Below are positions 1 to 11,776 of a stretch of DNA of 64,000 nucleotides, piece after piece (the stretch's first letter is position 1; every line of letters starts with the position of its first letter). Both the position numbers and the translations under genes were made by a program. Where the stretch lies: the NCBI GenBank assembly GCA_001939145.1, contig LSRX01000055.1, positions 1 through 64,000 of the forward strand, written 5' to 3'. Source of the stretch: Symbiodinium microadriaticum. Its lineage: Eukaryota; Sar; Dinophyceae; Suessiales; Symbiodiniaceae. The notes under the pieces are model-generated. The model saw nothing but the letters and a program-made list of their open reading frames with translations. It ran no database searches and was not told the DNA's origin.

Positions 1-180
1 GGGGGGGGAGGGGCTGGGCTGGAGGCGGTGGTCTGGAGGCCGGAGGCCCCCAATTAAATTTTATAAAATCCTTAAAATCTTTAAAATTTAATTAGATTTT
101 AAATTTTAATTGGGCGGCCAATTAAATTTTAAAGATTTTAAGGATTTTTAAAATTTAATTGGGGGGGGGTGGGCTGGCGG
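1..180. repeat. AT-rich inverted repeat between G-rich flanks
   Basis: A palindromic unit of about 48 bp (CCAATTAAATTTTA ... TAAAATTTAATTGG, with AATCCTTAAAATCTT in the middle) occurs at about 49-97 and again, inverted, at about 117-166, separated by about 20 bp. Each unit also has its own 14-bp terminal inverted repeats. Runs of G and GGGCTGGCGGTGGTCTGG lie outside. It looks like two head-to-head copies of a very small foldback element. No gene is visible here. Confidence 0.7.
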
Positions 181-536
181 TGGTCTGGATCGGTATACTA
201 TACAGAGAGCCTATCGCCAAATAATACATAAAGGTCTTTCGTACATATATATATATACATATATATATACACATATAGATGGTGCATGGCTTAGGGTACA
301 TTCTTAACTTCTATATACACCATGAAGGGAACTCGCCGGATCCTTCAAGAGGTGTTGCTTGAGGCGGCAGTTAAAGCGCGTTTAACATGTCACACCTGAC
401 CCGCACAGCTCCTCAAGCTTGAACGCTCTGAAGCTTATAAAAAATATCATCATGGTTTTGGGTGGGATTTAAAGCATTTAAGAATTCAGGGTTTGGGGTA
501 CTTGTTCTCCATCCCAAAATAGGTGCTTGAACCCTG

Positions 537-624
537 AGAGAAATCTCCGAGAGACATGGCTGGCCGGCGCGGGCCGGGATAATGAGCAGCGCGCGGACCA
601 CCTGAAATCGGTGGATGATGCGTG
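537..624 (+). CDS. Exon-like open segment, unknown protein
   Basis: An open frame in non-repetitive GC-rich sequence contains ETWLAGAGRDNEQRADHL. It is followed by a GT (GTGAAA) that could be a donor, and preceded by CCCTGAG, which could be an acceptor. There is no domain and no partner exon. At this length an open frame is easily due to chance. Confidence 0.2.
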
Positions 625-1014
625 AAAAGCGTCGAAAATCTTGTGTCTGGAGCCCGAAGCCCTAACCCCAAAACCCTGTAGGGGCTTGGGCCTAAGGCTC
701 AGGGCTGAGGGTCAGGGTCTACTGGCGGAGGCTTGTGGCTTAGAGCCTTCTTTCTTCATGGATTTAGGTCCAAGGTTCACGGTCTGGGGCAGGCTGCTGC
801 CCAAACGCAATTCGCAATCCGACATCATCTGTGAACTTCTGAATCCTTATCCATTAAGCATATACCCCGAACCCCTAAACCCTAAACCCCTCAACCCCAA
901 ACCATGAAACCCGAGATCCGAACCTTGACCCCTACCATAACCTGCTTTGTTGTAGGCTCCTAATTTTTACACAGCAATTCATATGGTATTTATAGGGACC
1001 CCATAAAAAAAAGT

Positions 1015-1640
1015 AGGGTCTAGAGTCTAGGGTTTAGGGTTTAGGGTTTAGGGTCAAGGAAAGGCGAAACCCAGGGTTCAGATGGATCCTATGGCACGTG
1101 GGCAGTTCTCTTAGTTTTCGGTCCCTTTGTTGGGCTCCTAGTAGGACGGCACCCGTATAAAACGGGAACCTAAGAGAGACCCGAACTAAAACCTAAACCC
1201 TAAACCCCTAAACCCCTAAACCCTAAACCCCTACACCCTAAACCCTAAACCCTAAACCCCTAAACACTAAACCGCTTCTGTGACATCTGGGTTTGGGGAG
1301 CCTGCGTTTGGGGCTTGGGAGATAAGGGTTCAGGGTATTGGCCTTAGGGTCTTGAGTTCAGGGTGTAGGTTTAGAGGTTACGGGCCTTGGGGGGTATCGG
1401 GTTTAGGTTTAGGGTAGGGGGTTGAAGGTTCAGGGTATAGAGTGGGGGGTCGAACTTGAGGCGCTCAAAGGAATTTTTCAGGGCTCTATAGAGTTGCGGG
1501 TCTAGTGTTTGGACCATGAGGCTTAGTGGGCCTTTGTGGTTAGGATTTAGGGGTCGCAGTTTATGACCCTAAACCTTAAACCCTAAAACCCAAACCCTAA
1601 AACCCTAAAACCCTAGAGCCCTAAACCCTAAATCTTAAAC
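1015..1640. repeat. Degenerate TTTAGGG / CCCTAAA tracts
   Basis: Blocks of TTTAGGG (1030-1056) and CCCTAAA (1190-1270, 1566-1640) in opposite orientations surround a degraded element that starts GGGCAGTTCTCTTAG near 1099 and resembles MITE family B. No coding frame is supported. Confidence 0.7.
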
Positions 1641-1977
1641 CTTTGGTGTTTTGGCTCCGGGGTTTTTGTTTTAGAGTCGGAATATCCGCCGCCCACCGGC
1701 GCACCATTCAGTTGGTGAAGGCTTTTCGCTGGGCATTATTAACTAAATTGTGAAAAACATGTCTTGCAGCAATAACATAATGCTGGTCTCTCCATGGCGT
1801 ATTTGAAGTTGTAGTTTGGATGTGCCAAAAGCCCACTGTCCTACGATTCTAATCCCAGAGTATAGTCCATCATGAAGGTGCCGGCAGCACGACCCGTGGG
1901 CTACATGCCGGTGGTACCTGGACTGCACTCCGGGCGTATGTTTTGTGGATTTGGTACGGGATAGCAGTGACTTAATA

Positions 1978-2060
1978 CAGGGGCCTGAATAATCACCAAG
2001 ACTACTTTGGGGGTAGAAAAATATCCCCCAAACCCAAATTCCAATTATTAAGGCCCCCAT
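1978..2060. mobile_element. MITE family A copy
   Basis: The copy starts near ACAGGGGCCTGAATAATCA and ends AATTATTAAGGCCCCC, which are inverted repeats around a CTACTTTGGGGG core. The same architecture recurs at 5280, 24060, 41917 and 53469. It is too small to code for a transposase and would be non-autonomous. A second instance lies in the duplicated copy at 7944-8026. Confidence 0.6.
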
Positions 2061-3328
2061 GTTCGTGCTTCTTCTCAAAGCCTGAAGCTGGATTATCGGC
2101 GTGTCCAGATACCCCTGGACCTTAAGACCGCGACAACACCTCAACCATGTGCGACGTGTGGCCTAAGTCCCTGCATGTCCCTGCGACAGGTAAGAACAGC
2201 CGCCCCGGTACCCGCTCCACAGGCGGATTGGATTTACCAGGGCTTGCTCTGTCTTATTCGTTCTGATGTAGTAGTTTTTGTGGCTCACGGGGTTTGGCGA
2301 CAGTGCCGTGAGAGCTGAGTATGTTTTTCATTAGAGAGCCAGAAAGGGCATTAGCATGCGCATTTTACAAGGACATCCCTACCTTATTGGGCTTCATTCT
2401 AAGTGGATTTATATGGGATATCCCTTCCTTCTGTGTTGCTTGTGTGCCTTTTGGGGGCCTTACTTGAAGTGATTACATAGTTTTTGGTTCGGAATACTTA
2501 GCAACCAATGATGTGAGTATATATTATATTAAAACATGTATACTATACTAATAGTATAGCTCAAAAGCCAGTTCAATTACTAGCACCCCTATATATAGTA
2601 CCTCATGATGCCATGCTCATCACTGACAAATCTCTACGTTTTTATCTTGCTTATCACTACGAGTAGGACGAAGAAAATGTTGAGAGCCATTATGTACTAT
2701 TGGCAGCGTCTGACGGTCGCAAGAAGGGCAGTGGGCAGTGATGGTCGTTATTGTAAGTTCAAGCCTGCCTTTCAACGACAACTGCAACATGAACGATCGC
2801 AGCAGGCGTGACTGGATTGCTGCTATAGAATCAATTATCGCTACATCCACCCTAAACTCACTCCTAAACCCTAAACTAAACCTTATAGACCCTAAACCAC
2901 AGCCATCCAATCATGTTCCGAGCTAGGAGGGTGCTGCAGATGATCCACAACACACGTCTTGCCTGAATCACTGGCAAGCCAATGTCATGTCAACGCCTGC
3001 ATAGTTGCAGTTGACCTTAAATCCTAAACCCTACATAAACCCAACTCTTAAAGACCCTTAACCCTAAATCCTTTCACTTATGCGACCTGGACTCCAGTAC
3101 TGCTCAGTTTTCGAGGCACCTGAACCCTAGCCGACCCTGAACCCCCAACCCTGCCTGAATGGGGTGTCAGAGAGGTGTTTCGATTTTATGCGAAATTCTG
3201 AAATTCTAGTTGAGGCATGCTAAAACTCGATTTACAAACTGCTTACGTAGTCTCCGTACGAAGCCCTAGACCCTAAACCCTCGGACCAGACTGCCTTCCT
3301 GAGCTCGAGACGAGGGCTCGTTTACGGG

Positions 3329-3412
3329 ATATATATATATATATAGATAGATAGATAGATAGATAGATAGACAGATAGATAGATAGACAGATAGATAGAT
3401 AGATAGATATAT
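3329..3412. repeat. AT and GATA/GACA microsatellite
   Basis: (AT)8 is followed by tandem GATA units with interspersed GACA. The matching tract in copy 2 (9295-9376) has (AT)7 and is otherwise the same. This is the only difference seen between the 4.5-kb copies. Confidence 0.95.
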
Positions 3413-4107
3413 AGATCTATACTGGGTTCTGGAGTGCCATGCTTTAATACTTTTTGGGGACTTATTTCCATTATGAAATGAAAGCTTATACATATTTCTT
3501 CTCCCTGGTTACTTCGAGGCCCAGTATAGGGGATCCATAACGGTTAAGTCAGGGTTTGGGGTTTAGGGCTTTTTCCAAGAACTGACAATTTCAAGAGTGC
3601 TGGACGTAGGGCCCAACATCCGTAAATGACTCTTTTCTCTGAGCCATACATCCCACAGTGACCTTGGCGCCAGGGCGCGGAAATATGCTCTCTGCGCCTG
3701 CAGCGAGAGGTTTGCCGTTCACGACATAGGGGCATGTAGCTTTAGGTTTCAGGGATAGGGTGTATGGGTGTAGAGCAGGGCTCCAAGCGGGGTTCAGGGC
3801 TGAGGCGGTATCAGCGAAGGCAAGCACATCTTCAGTAACCCGCTTGATAGCTCGTAATTCGATCGCAACCTATAACCTGGCAAGCTGTTACCCGAAGGCC
3901 ACTCACAATTTGGGGTTTCGGGTTTACCTTATAACCACCAGAAATCTACCCTGAGTGTTGATCGCCTGAAGGCAGACATATGTACAGGCCTGCTGCATGG
4001 CGGGCCTATCCCTGGGCGACATTGCCCTGATCTAATCTGCGGCTGCAAAGTTTTTGCCCAGTTTTTGCAGGACTCGCAGCATCCTGCGCAGCCGAATTTC
4101 AACATAG

Positions 4108-4323
4108 CACATTGGGGGCCTTGAGTCGGCAGCGGCCGGCCGAGGAGCAGCACAGGTGCTTTTGGCGAAGCGGATCTGCTTTTGCAGCTGGCTCAGCGAC
4201 CCACCTGGTACCCGCTGCCGTCCATCATTCGAGAGACTCATGGACATGGCCTCTTTTTGGGCTAACGTGGTGGCCTTTGATTTGCGCACCCAACACCTGG
4301 GCCAACCCTTGTCCGCGGGGTAG
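4108..4323 (+). CDS. Open segment of unknown function, duplicated
   Basis: A 71-codon stop-free segment (again at 10072-10287) contains SWLSDPPGTRCRPSFERLMD. This loosely recalls the W..DP..RP.F..L end of kinase domains, but nothing else of a kinase is visible. Another frame stays open immediately downstream to about 4465 (ESAAALDSRVALLWAKHL), so a frameshift or intron could link them. The opposite strand is also open. No start codon or splice site decides the matter. Confidence 0.2.
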   Translation, partial: HIGGLESAAAGRGAAQVLLAKRICFCSWLSDPPGTRCRPSFERLMDMASFWANVVAFDLRTQHLGQPLSAG

Positions 4324-5421
4324 GCAAATTATTCTGCGATTCTGGACCTGCAAGCATCCGCGGACCTGTTGAATTGAGTCGCGAGTCCGCCGCGGCCTTG
4401 GACTCACGAGTGGCCTTGCTCTGGGCAAAGCATCTTGCCGATACCGTTCCGTGGCCAAGTCCTCTCTAGGGTTGCTTATCATGAGCTCCCTGTATGAGTC
4501 GTTAAAAAGGTAGGTTTGTGGGGTCAGGTAGGATTTCGGTTTTTTGGGGGTTCCGTGAGCCTTTCTGGGCCTGAGCCTGGGCTCAGAGCTTTAAGGTTGA
4601 GCTTCCCAGTACTCAACCCCACATTAAGGTTTGGGACCTTGGGCTTAGGGCTCGCGGGGTTTAAGGTGATGGGTTGTATGGAGTGCTGGGGAGGTGTCAC
4701 CGTAGTGGATAGTCAGTAATCAGCGTGCTACACTTCGAAACAGACCCGACAACCTGACCCCTAAACTCTCACCACTTGAACACTCTGAAACCTCCTCTAC
4801 ACTCTTTCAGTGTTCTACAGTATCAAGTCTTGTGAGGGTTTTGACATCTTAAGGATCAAGGGCTCGAGGATTGGTGCTCCGGGTTTGGGATGTTTAACTG
4901 TTGGTTTCTTTTAAGGCTTAGCGGTTTGTGGGTTTTTTGAGTATTGAAGCCAACATCCGGTTTTTCAGGTTGTGGGGGTGGGGGTGTGTGGCCCCTCTAA
5001 CTTGGGCGGTTCAGAAAAGGGGAAGAAAGGAAGCCTTGACCGTTTCGGCAGGCGAATTATTGGATCGTCGCCCCAAAACCCTACCCAGGCCCCTAAACGT
5101 ATTACCCTTTATTCGATGACTTCTATAATAAGAAACTATACATGTAAGGGTACAGGTACTCTAACTGCTCGGTGAATCGTGATCGTGCATGACCACCTTG
5201 AACCTCATAATCCCTCACCCCAAAGCCCCAACCTTGTACCCATGACTAACATTCGAAAACGCCTAAACGCCAAGTAAGATAGGGGCCTAAACAATTACCA
5301 ATACTATTTTGGGGTTCCTTATTACTTACAATTATAGTAGAATATACCCCCAAACCTTATTCTGGGTACCCTGTAGACCCTAAACTCTAAACCCTAAACC
5401 CTATAATAAACGCTTGCGAAG

Positions 5422-5481
5422 GCAAACGCAGTTGCCCTGAGCCCCGATGGGCGAAGGGCAGTTGTCGGCTTTCAGGACAAT
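5422..5481 (+). CDS. WD40 exon (duplicated copy 1)
   Basis: Twenty in-phase codons include AVALSPDGRRAVVGFQDN, the b-c strand signature of a WD40 blade (V.A.SPDG...V.G..D). An AG precedes it (GCGAAG) and a GC donor follows (AAT|GCGGGC). CCCTAAA repeats lie upstream and TTTAGGG-like repeats downstream. It is identical to 11386-11445. Whether both copies are exons or one is an assembly duplicate cannot be told. Confidence 0.55.
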
Positions 5482-5816
5482 GCGGGCTCCTTCAGGCTTT
5501 AAGGTTTAGAGGTTTAGGATTTAGGGCTTTGTTTCTTCGGAGGTTCCTATATGGGCTCTACAAGGGTACTACAAGGCTCCAACGCTTAGGGTTTCGTTTT
5601 TTGGGGGTATTGCTTCAGTGTCGGCCTACGAAGTTTATACGTTGTTCCGGTGTTTTAAGTGTTTCTGGGGGTCCCATGAACCTCCGAGCGGGGTGTGGGA
5701 GATCGTGGGTTACCACACACCTCGAAGGCCCTGCGAAGACCAGTAACACCAGAAACATGGAAACTGTGGGGTTTAGGGTTTAGGGTTTTGTGTTTAGGCG
5801 TTTGGGGTTTAGNCCC

Positions 5817-6362
5817 TAAACCCCTAAACCCCCAAACCCCTAAACCCTAAACCCCTAGACCCGAAACCCACAAACCCTAAACCCCGTGGGGGGGCTTTCT
5901 GGTCGGGTTTGGACTTCCGAGCCTAGGCCTGGGCTGCAGGAAATACGTCAACCCAAGTACCGGGAGATCCTTTGCCCTAAGGGGGTTTAGGGTTTATTTA
6001 GGGGTTTAGGGGTTTAGGGGTTTAGGGTTTAGGGGTTTAAGGTTTAGGGTTTTAGGGTTTAGGGGTTTTAGGGGTGTAGGCGTTTAGGGTTTTAGGGTTT
6101 TAGGGTTTTAGGGTTTAGGGTTTAGGGTTTTAGGGTTTTACGGTTTTAGGGTTTTAGGGTTTTAGGGGTTTAGGGTTTTAGGGTTTTAGGGGTTTAGGGG
6201 TTTAGGGTTTAGGGTTTAGGGTTTTAGGGCTTTTGGAGTCTCTTGGGGTATGGTGAGGGGTCTCGACTGCGAGGTCATGCATCGCCTCCCCTTCGGTCAT
6301 AGTCTGTTTTGGGTTTTGGGTTTGGGGTTTAGGGTTTAGGGTTTAGGGCTTTTGGGTTTTGG
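5817..6362. repeat. Telomere-like arrays, CCCTAAA then TTTAGGG
   Basis: CCCTAAA-type units (5814-5883) and a long run of TTTAGGG, TTTTAGGG and TTTAGGGG variants (about 5985-6235) face each other around about 100 bp of unique sequence, giving an inverted arrangement able to fold back. Units vary by one base, unlike a clean telomere. Confidence 0.85.
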
Positions 6363-6399
6363 GAGTGTTATCTGCAGTCAGAATAAGAGTAAGTAGGTG

Positions 6400-6515
6400 C
6401 TGATCAGTTACGATGCTTCTTCCAAGCTCATCGAAAAAGGCCGGAAGCACAAACCTCCCTCCGGCCCTCGCAGCAGTCTCAAACATGCCGCCCAACACCT
6501 CGAACCAGCTTCAAA
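6400..6515 (+). CDS. Exon-like open segment
   Basis: An open frame with SYDASSKLIEKGRKHKPPSG and a basic, Ser/Pro-rich composition. An AG (CTGATCAG) sits just upstream; no clear donor is seen. No family was recognised, so it may be chance. Confidence 0.2.
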
Positions 6516-6799
6516 ATCCTTCAACCCCAGAAACTACGACGCACAAACCCATACACCCTCAAGCCCGAAACCCTAAAACCCCAAATCCTTCCAGCAAGCC
6601 TGACGTTAGGGACTCGTATAAGTAGCCGCATACAGCCCGTACAGTACCCTTATGTAGCAACCATCAAAGTCAAGAAGGCATCCATGCGCAGCCCTTAACC
6701 TCATAAGCGTTTGTAGAGCCTTGTTATAGATCCGTTACAAGAACACTTCTGGAAGCCCTTGGGACCCCCGTAGATCCCTTAAAGGCTCAGCCCTAAGCG

Positions 6800-6895
6800 A
6801 TGGCGTCGCAACTTGTAGAGCCGATCACGGCGCTGCGGAATCCACCGACCGCTGTGGCGGCGATGCCCACAGTGCCCGAGGCCTTGAGTGTTGTG
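6800..6895 (+). CDS. Possible N-terminal exon
   Basis: ATG at 6800 opens a frame beginning MASQLVEPITALRNPPTAVA, in non-repetitive DNA with mostly G/C third positions. It runs into heptamer sequence after about 32 codons. It lies in the spacer between the two 4.5-kb copies. It has no recognisable domain and no proven partner exon. Confidence 0.3.
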
Positions 6896-7235
6896 TGGAA
6901 TACGGGCTTAGCGTTTAGGGATTAGGGCTTTGGGTTTAGGGATTACGTAGGGTTTAAGGTTTCGGGTTTGGGTATTAGGGGTTTAGGGTTAAGTTTAGGG
7001 TTTTGTTGGTTTAGCGGTTTAGGCTTACGGGTTAGGGTTTTGTGGCTTTCAAATTACCCGATAGTATAGTCTCATCTCATATATTGTGCTATTGGGTTCG
7101 TCAAGGGGTTCTACGCATGAAACGCTTGCACCCGGGTTCTACAATTATAAGGGCTGCTTTGCCATTTGCTGCTTAATTCTAATTTAACTAAGGGTATGCT
7201 TAAACAGGTTTAGACCCTTAAACCAAACAAGCCTT

Positions 7236-10200
7236 AACCGCTTCTGTGACATCTGGGTTTGGGGAGCCTGCGTTTGGGGCTTGGGAGATAAGGGTTCAGG
7301 GTATTGGCCTTAGGGTCTTGAGTTCAGGGTGTAGGTTTAGAGGTTACGGGCCTTGGGGGGTATCGGGTTTAGGTTTAGGGTAGGGGGTTGAAGGTTCAGG
7401 GTATAGAGTGGGGGGTCGAACTTGAGGCGCTCAAAGGAATTTTTCAGGGCTCTATAGAGTTGCGGGTCTAGTGTTTGGACCATGAGGCTTAGTGGGCCTT
7501 TGTGGTTAGGATTTAGGGGTCGCAGTTTATGACCCTAAACCTTAAACCCTAAAACCCAAACCCTAAAACCCTAAAACCCTAGAGCCCTAAACCCTAAATC
7601 TTAAACCTTTGGTGTTTTGGCTCCGGGGTTTTTGTTTTAGAGTCGGAATATCCGCCGCCCACCGGCGCACCATTCAGTTGGTGAAGGCTTTTCGCTGGGC
7701 ATTATTAACTAAATTGTGAAAAACATGTCTTGCAGCAATAACATAATGCTGGTCTCTCCATGGCGTATTTGAAGTTGTAGTTTGGATGTGCCAAAAGCCC
7801 ACTGTCCTACGATTCTAATCCCAGAGTATAGTCCATCATGAAGGTGCCGGCAGCACGACCCGTGGGCTACATGCCGGTGGTACCTGGACTGCACTCCGGG
7901 CGTATGTTTTGTGGATTTGGTACGGGATAGCAGTGACTTAATACAGGGGCCTGAATAATCACCAAGACTACTTTGGGGGTAGAAAAATATCCCCCAAACC
8001 CAAATTCCAATTATTAAGGCCCCCATGTTCGTGCTTCTTCTCAAAGCCTGAAGCTGGATTATCGGCGTGTCCAGATACCCCTGGACCTTAAGACCGCGAC
8101 AACACCTCAACCATGTGCGACGTGTGGCCTAAGTCCCTGCATGTCCCTGCGACAGGTAAGAACAGCCGCCCCGGTACCCGCTCCACAGGCGGATTGGATT
8201 TACCAGGGCTTGCTCTGTCTTATTCGTTCTGATGTAGTAGTTTTTGTGGCTCACGGGGTTTGGCGACAGTGCCGTGAGAGCTGAGTATGTTTTTCATTAG
8301 AGAGCCAGAAAGGGCATTAGCATGCGCATTTTACAAGGACATCCCTACCTTATTGGGCTTCATTCTAAGTGGATTTATATGGGATATCCCTTCCTTCTGT
8401 GTTGCTTGTGTGCCTTTTGGGGGCCTTACTTGAAGTGATTACATAGTTTTTGGTTCGGAATACTTAGCAACCAATGATGTGAGTATATATTATATTAAAA
8501 CATGTATACTATACTAATAGTATAGCTCAAAAGCCAGTTCAATTACTAGCACCCCTATATATAGTACCTCATGATGCCATGCTCATCACTGACAAATCTC
8601 TACGTTTTTATCTTGCTTATCACTACGAGTAGGACGAAGAAAATGTTGAGAGCCATTATGTACTATTGGCAGCGTCTGACGGTCGCAAGAAGGGCAGTGG
8701 GCAGTGATGGTCGTTATTGTAAGTTCAAGCCTGCCTTTCAACGACAACTGCAACATGAACGATCGCAGCAGGCGTGACTGGATTGCTGCTATAGAATCAA
8801 TTATCGCTACATCCACCCTAAACTCACTCCTAAACCCTAAACTAAACCTTATAGACCCTAAACCACAGCCATCCAATCATGTTCCGAGCTAGGAGGGTGC
8901 TGCAGATGATCCACAACACACGTCTTGCCTGAATCACTGGCAAGCCAATGTCATGTCAACGCCTGCATAGTTGCAGTTGACCTTAAATCCTAAACCCTAC
9001 ATAAACCCAACTCTTAAAGACCCTTAACCCTAAATCCTTTCACTTATGCGACCTGGACTCCAGTACTGCTCAGTTTTCGAGGCACCTGAACCCTAGCCGA
9101 CCCTGAACCCCCAACCCTGCCTGAATGGGGTGTCAGAGAGGTGTTTCGATTTTATGCGAAATTCTGAAATTCTAGTTGAGGCATGCTAAAACTCGATTTA
9201 CAAACTGCTTACGTAGTCTCCGTACGAAGCCCTAGACCCTAAACCCTCGGACCAGACTGCCTTCCTGAGCTCGAGACGAGGGCTCGTTTACGGGATATAT
9301 ATATATATAGATAGATAGATAGATAGATAGATAGACAGATAGATAGATAGACAGATAGATAGATAGATAGATATATAGATCTATACTGGGTTCTGGAGTG
9401 CCATGCTTTAATACTTTTTGGGGACTTATTTCCATTATGAAATGAAAGCTTATACATATTTCTTCTCCCTGGTTACTTCGAGGCCCAGTATAGGGGATCC
9501 ATAACGGTTAAGTCAGGGTTTGGGGTTTAGGGCTTTTTCCAAGAACTGACAATTTCAAGAGTGCTGGACGTAGGGCCCAACATCCGTAAATGACTCTTTT
9601 CTCTGAGCCATACATCCCACAGTGACCTTGGCGCCAGGGCGCGGAAATATGCTCTCTGCGCCTGCAGCGAGAGGTTTGCCGTTCACGACATAGGGGCATG
9701 TAGCTTTAGGTTTCAGGGATAGGGTGTATGGGTGTAGAGCAGGGCTCCAAGCGGGGTTCAGGGCTGAGGCGGTATCAGCGAAGGCAAGCACATCTTCAGT
9801 AACCCGCTTGATAGCTCGTAATTCGATCGCAACCTATAACCTGGCAAGCTGTTACCCGAAGGCCACTCACAATTTGGGGTTTCGGGTTTACCTTATAACC
9901 ACCAGAAATCTACCCTGAGTGTTGATCGCCTGAAGGCAGACATATGTACAGGCCTGCTGCATGGCGGGCCTATCCCTGGGCGACATTGCCCTGATCTAAT
10001 CTGCGGCTGCAAAGTTTTTGCCCAGTTTTTGCAGGACTCGCAGCATCCTGCGCAGCCGAATTTCAACATAGCACATTGGGGGCCTTGAGTCGGCAGCGGC
10101 CGGCCGAGGAGCAGCACAGGTGCTTTTGGCGAAGCGGATCTGCTTTTGCAGCTGGCTCAGCGACCCACCTGGTACCCGCTGCCGTCCATCATTCGAGAGA

Positions 10201-11776
10201 CTCATGGACATGGCCTCTTTTTGGGCTAACGTGGTGGCCTTTGATTTGCGCACCCAACACCTGGGCCAACCCTTGTCCGCGGGGTAGGCAAATTATTCTG
10301 CGATTCTGGACCTGCAAGCATCCGCGGACCTGTTGAATTGAGTCGCGAGTCCGCCGCGGCCTTGGACTCACGAGTGGCCTTGCTCTGGGCAAAGCATCTT
10401 GCCGATACCGTTCCGTGGCCAAGTCCTCTCTAGGGTTGCTTATCATGAGCTCCCTGTATGAGTCGTTAAAAAGGTAGGTTTGTGGGGTCAGGTAGGATTT
10501 CGGTTTTTTGGGGGTTCCGTGAGCCTTTCTGGGCCTGAGCCTGGGCTCAGAGCTTTAAGGTTGAGCTTCCCAGTACTCAACCCCACATTAAGGTTTGGGA
10601 CCTTGGGCTTAGGGCTCGCGGGGTTTAAGGTGATGGGTTGTATGGAGTGCTGGGGAGGTGTCACCGTAGTGGATAGTCAGTAATCAGCGTGCTACACTTC
10701 GAAACAGACCCGACAACCTGACCCCTAAACTCTCACCACTTGAACACTCTGAAACCTCCTCTACACTCTTTCAGTGTTCTACAGTATCAAGTCTTGTGAG
10801 GGTTTTGACATCTTAAGGATCAAGGGCTCGAGGATTGGTGCTCCGGGTTTGGGATGTTTAACTGTTGGTTTCTTTTAAGGCTTAGCGGTTTGTGGGTTTT
10901 TTGAGTATTGAAGCCAACATCCGGTTTTTCAGGTTGTGGGGGTGGGGGTGTGTGGCCCCTCTAACTTGGGCGGTTCAGAAAAGGGGAAGAAAGGAAGCCT
11001 TGACCGTTTCGGCAGGCGAATTATTGGATCGTCGCCCCAAAACCCTACCCAGGCCCCTAAACGTATTACCCTTTATTCGATGACTTCTATAATAAGAAAC
11101 TATACATGTAAGGGTACAGGTACTCTAACTGCTCGGTGAATCGTGATCGTGCATGACCACCTTGAACCTCATAATCCCTCACCCCAAAGCCCCAACCTTG
11201 TACCCATGACTAACATTCGAAAACGCCTAAACGCCAAGTAAGATAGGGGCCTAAACAATTACCAATACTATTTTGGGGTTCCTTATTACTTACAATTATA
11301 GTAGAATATACCCCCAAACCTTATTCTGGGTACCCTGTAGACCCTAAACTCTAAACCCTAAACCCTATAATAAACGCTTGCGAAGGCAAACGCAGTTGCC
11401 CTGAGCCCCGATGGGCGAAGGGCAGTTGTCGGCTTTCAGGACAATGCGGGCTCCTTCAGGCTTTAAGGTTTAGAGGTTTAGGATTTAGGGCTTTGTTTCT
11501 TCGGAGGTTCCTATATGGGCTCTACAAGGGTACTACAAGGCTCCAACGCTTAGGGTTTCGTTTTTTGGGGGTATTGCTTCAGTGTCGGCCTACGAAGTTT
11601 ATACGTTGTTCCGGTGTTTTAAGTGTTTCTGGGGGTCCCATGAACCTCCGAGCGGGGTGTGGGAGATCGTGGGTTACCACACACCTCGAAGGCCCTGCGA
11701 AGACCAGTAACACCAGAAACATGGAAACTGTGGGGTTTAGGGTTTAGGGTTTTGTGTTTAGGCGTTTGGGGTTTAG
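7236..11776. repeat. 4.5-kb duplicated segment, copy 2
   Basis: This is a direct repeat of 1270-5812 at a spacing of 5966 bp (5964 bp after the AT tract). Unlike copy 1, its right edge runs on without a gap into TTTAGGG repeats, so this copy looks like the intact locus. It carries the same MITEs and the same WD40 exon (11386-11445). Confidence 0.93.
11386..11445 (+). CDS. WD40 gene, exon with AVALSPDG motif (copy 2)
   Basis: Identical to 5422-5481. Phase 0, with acceptor AAG and a GC donor. It supplies the inner strands of a blade; the following outer strand (V.VWD) was not located. Confidence 0.55.

Larger units (their letters stand above)
1270..5812. repeat. 4.5-kb duplicated segment, copy 1
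   Basis: This block is repeated at 7236-11776. I saw no mismatch between the copies except one AT dinucleotide (eight AT units at 3329-3344 here, seven in copy 2). The copy ends exactly at an isolated N (5813), after which unrelated CCCTAAA sequence begins. Contents: scattered heptamers, two family A MITEs (about 1978-2060 and 5280-5362), a family I copy (3424-3514), a GATA microsatellite (3345-3412), a partial family E element (4448-4533) and one WD40 exon (5422-5481). The near identity implies a very recent duplication or a duplicated contig end. Confidence 0.93.

Noticed and set aside
1743-2144. 133-codon minus-strand frame (and its copy at 7709-8110)
   Set aside because: It runs through a family A MITE, and its middle is a translation of the element's inverted repeats. 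The rest shows no family resemblance.
3266-3493. YLSIYLSIYLS-type frames on the minus strand (also 9232-9457)
   Set aside because: They are translations of the GATA microsatellite.
4108-4323. Kinase C-terminal lobe
   Set aside because: Only a weak W..DP..RP.F likeness; no other kinase subdomain is present and other frames are equally open.
5985-6235. True chromosome end or telomere
   Set aside because: Arrays are short, degenerate, of both orientations and internal to the window.
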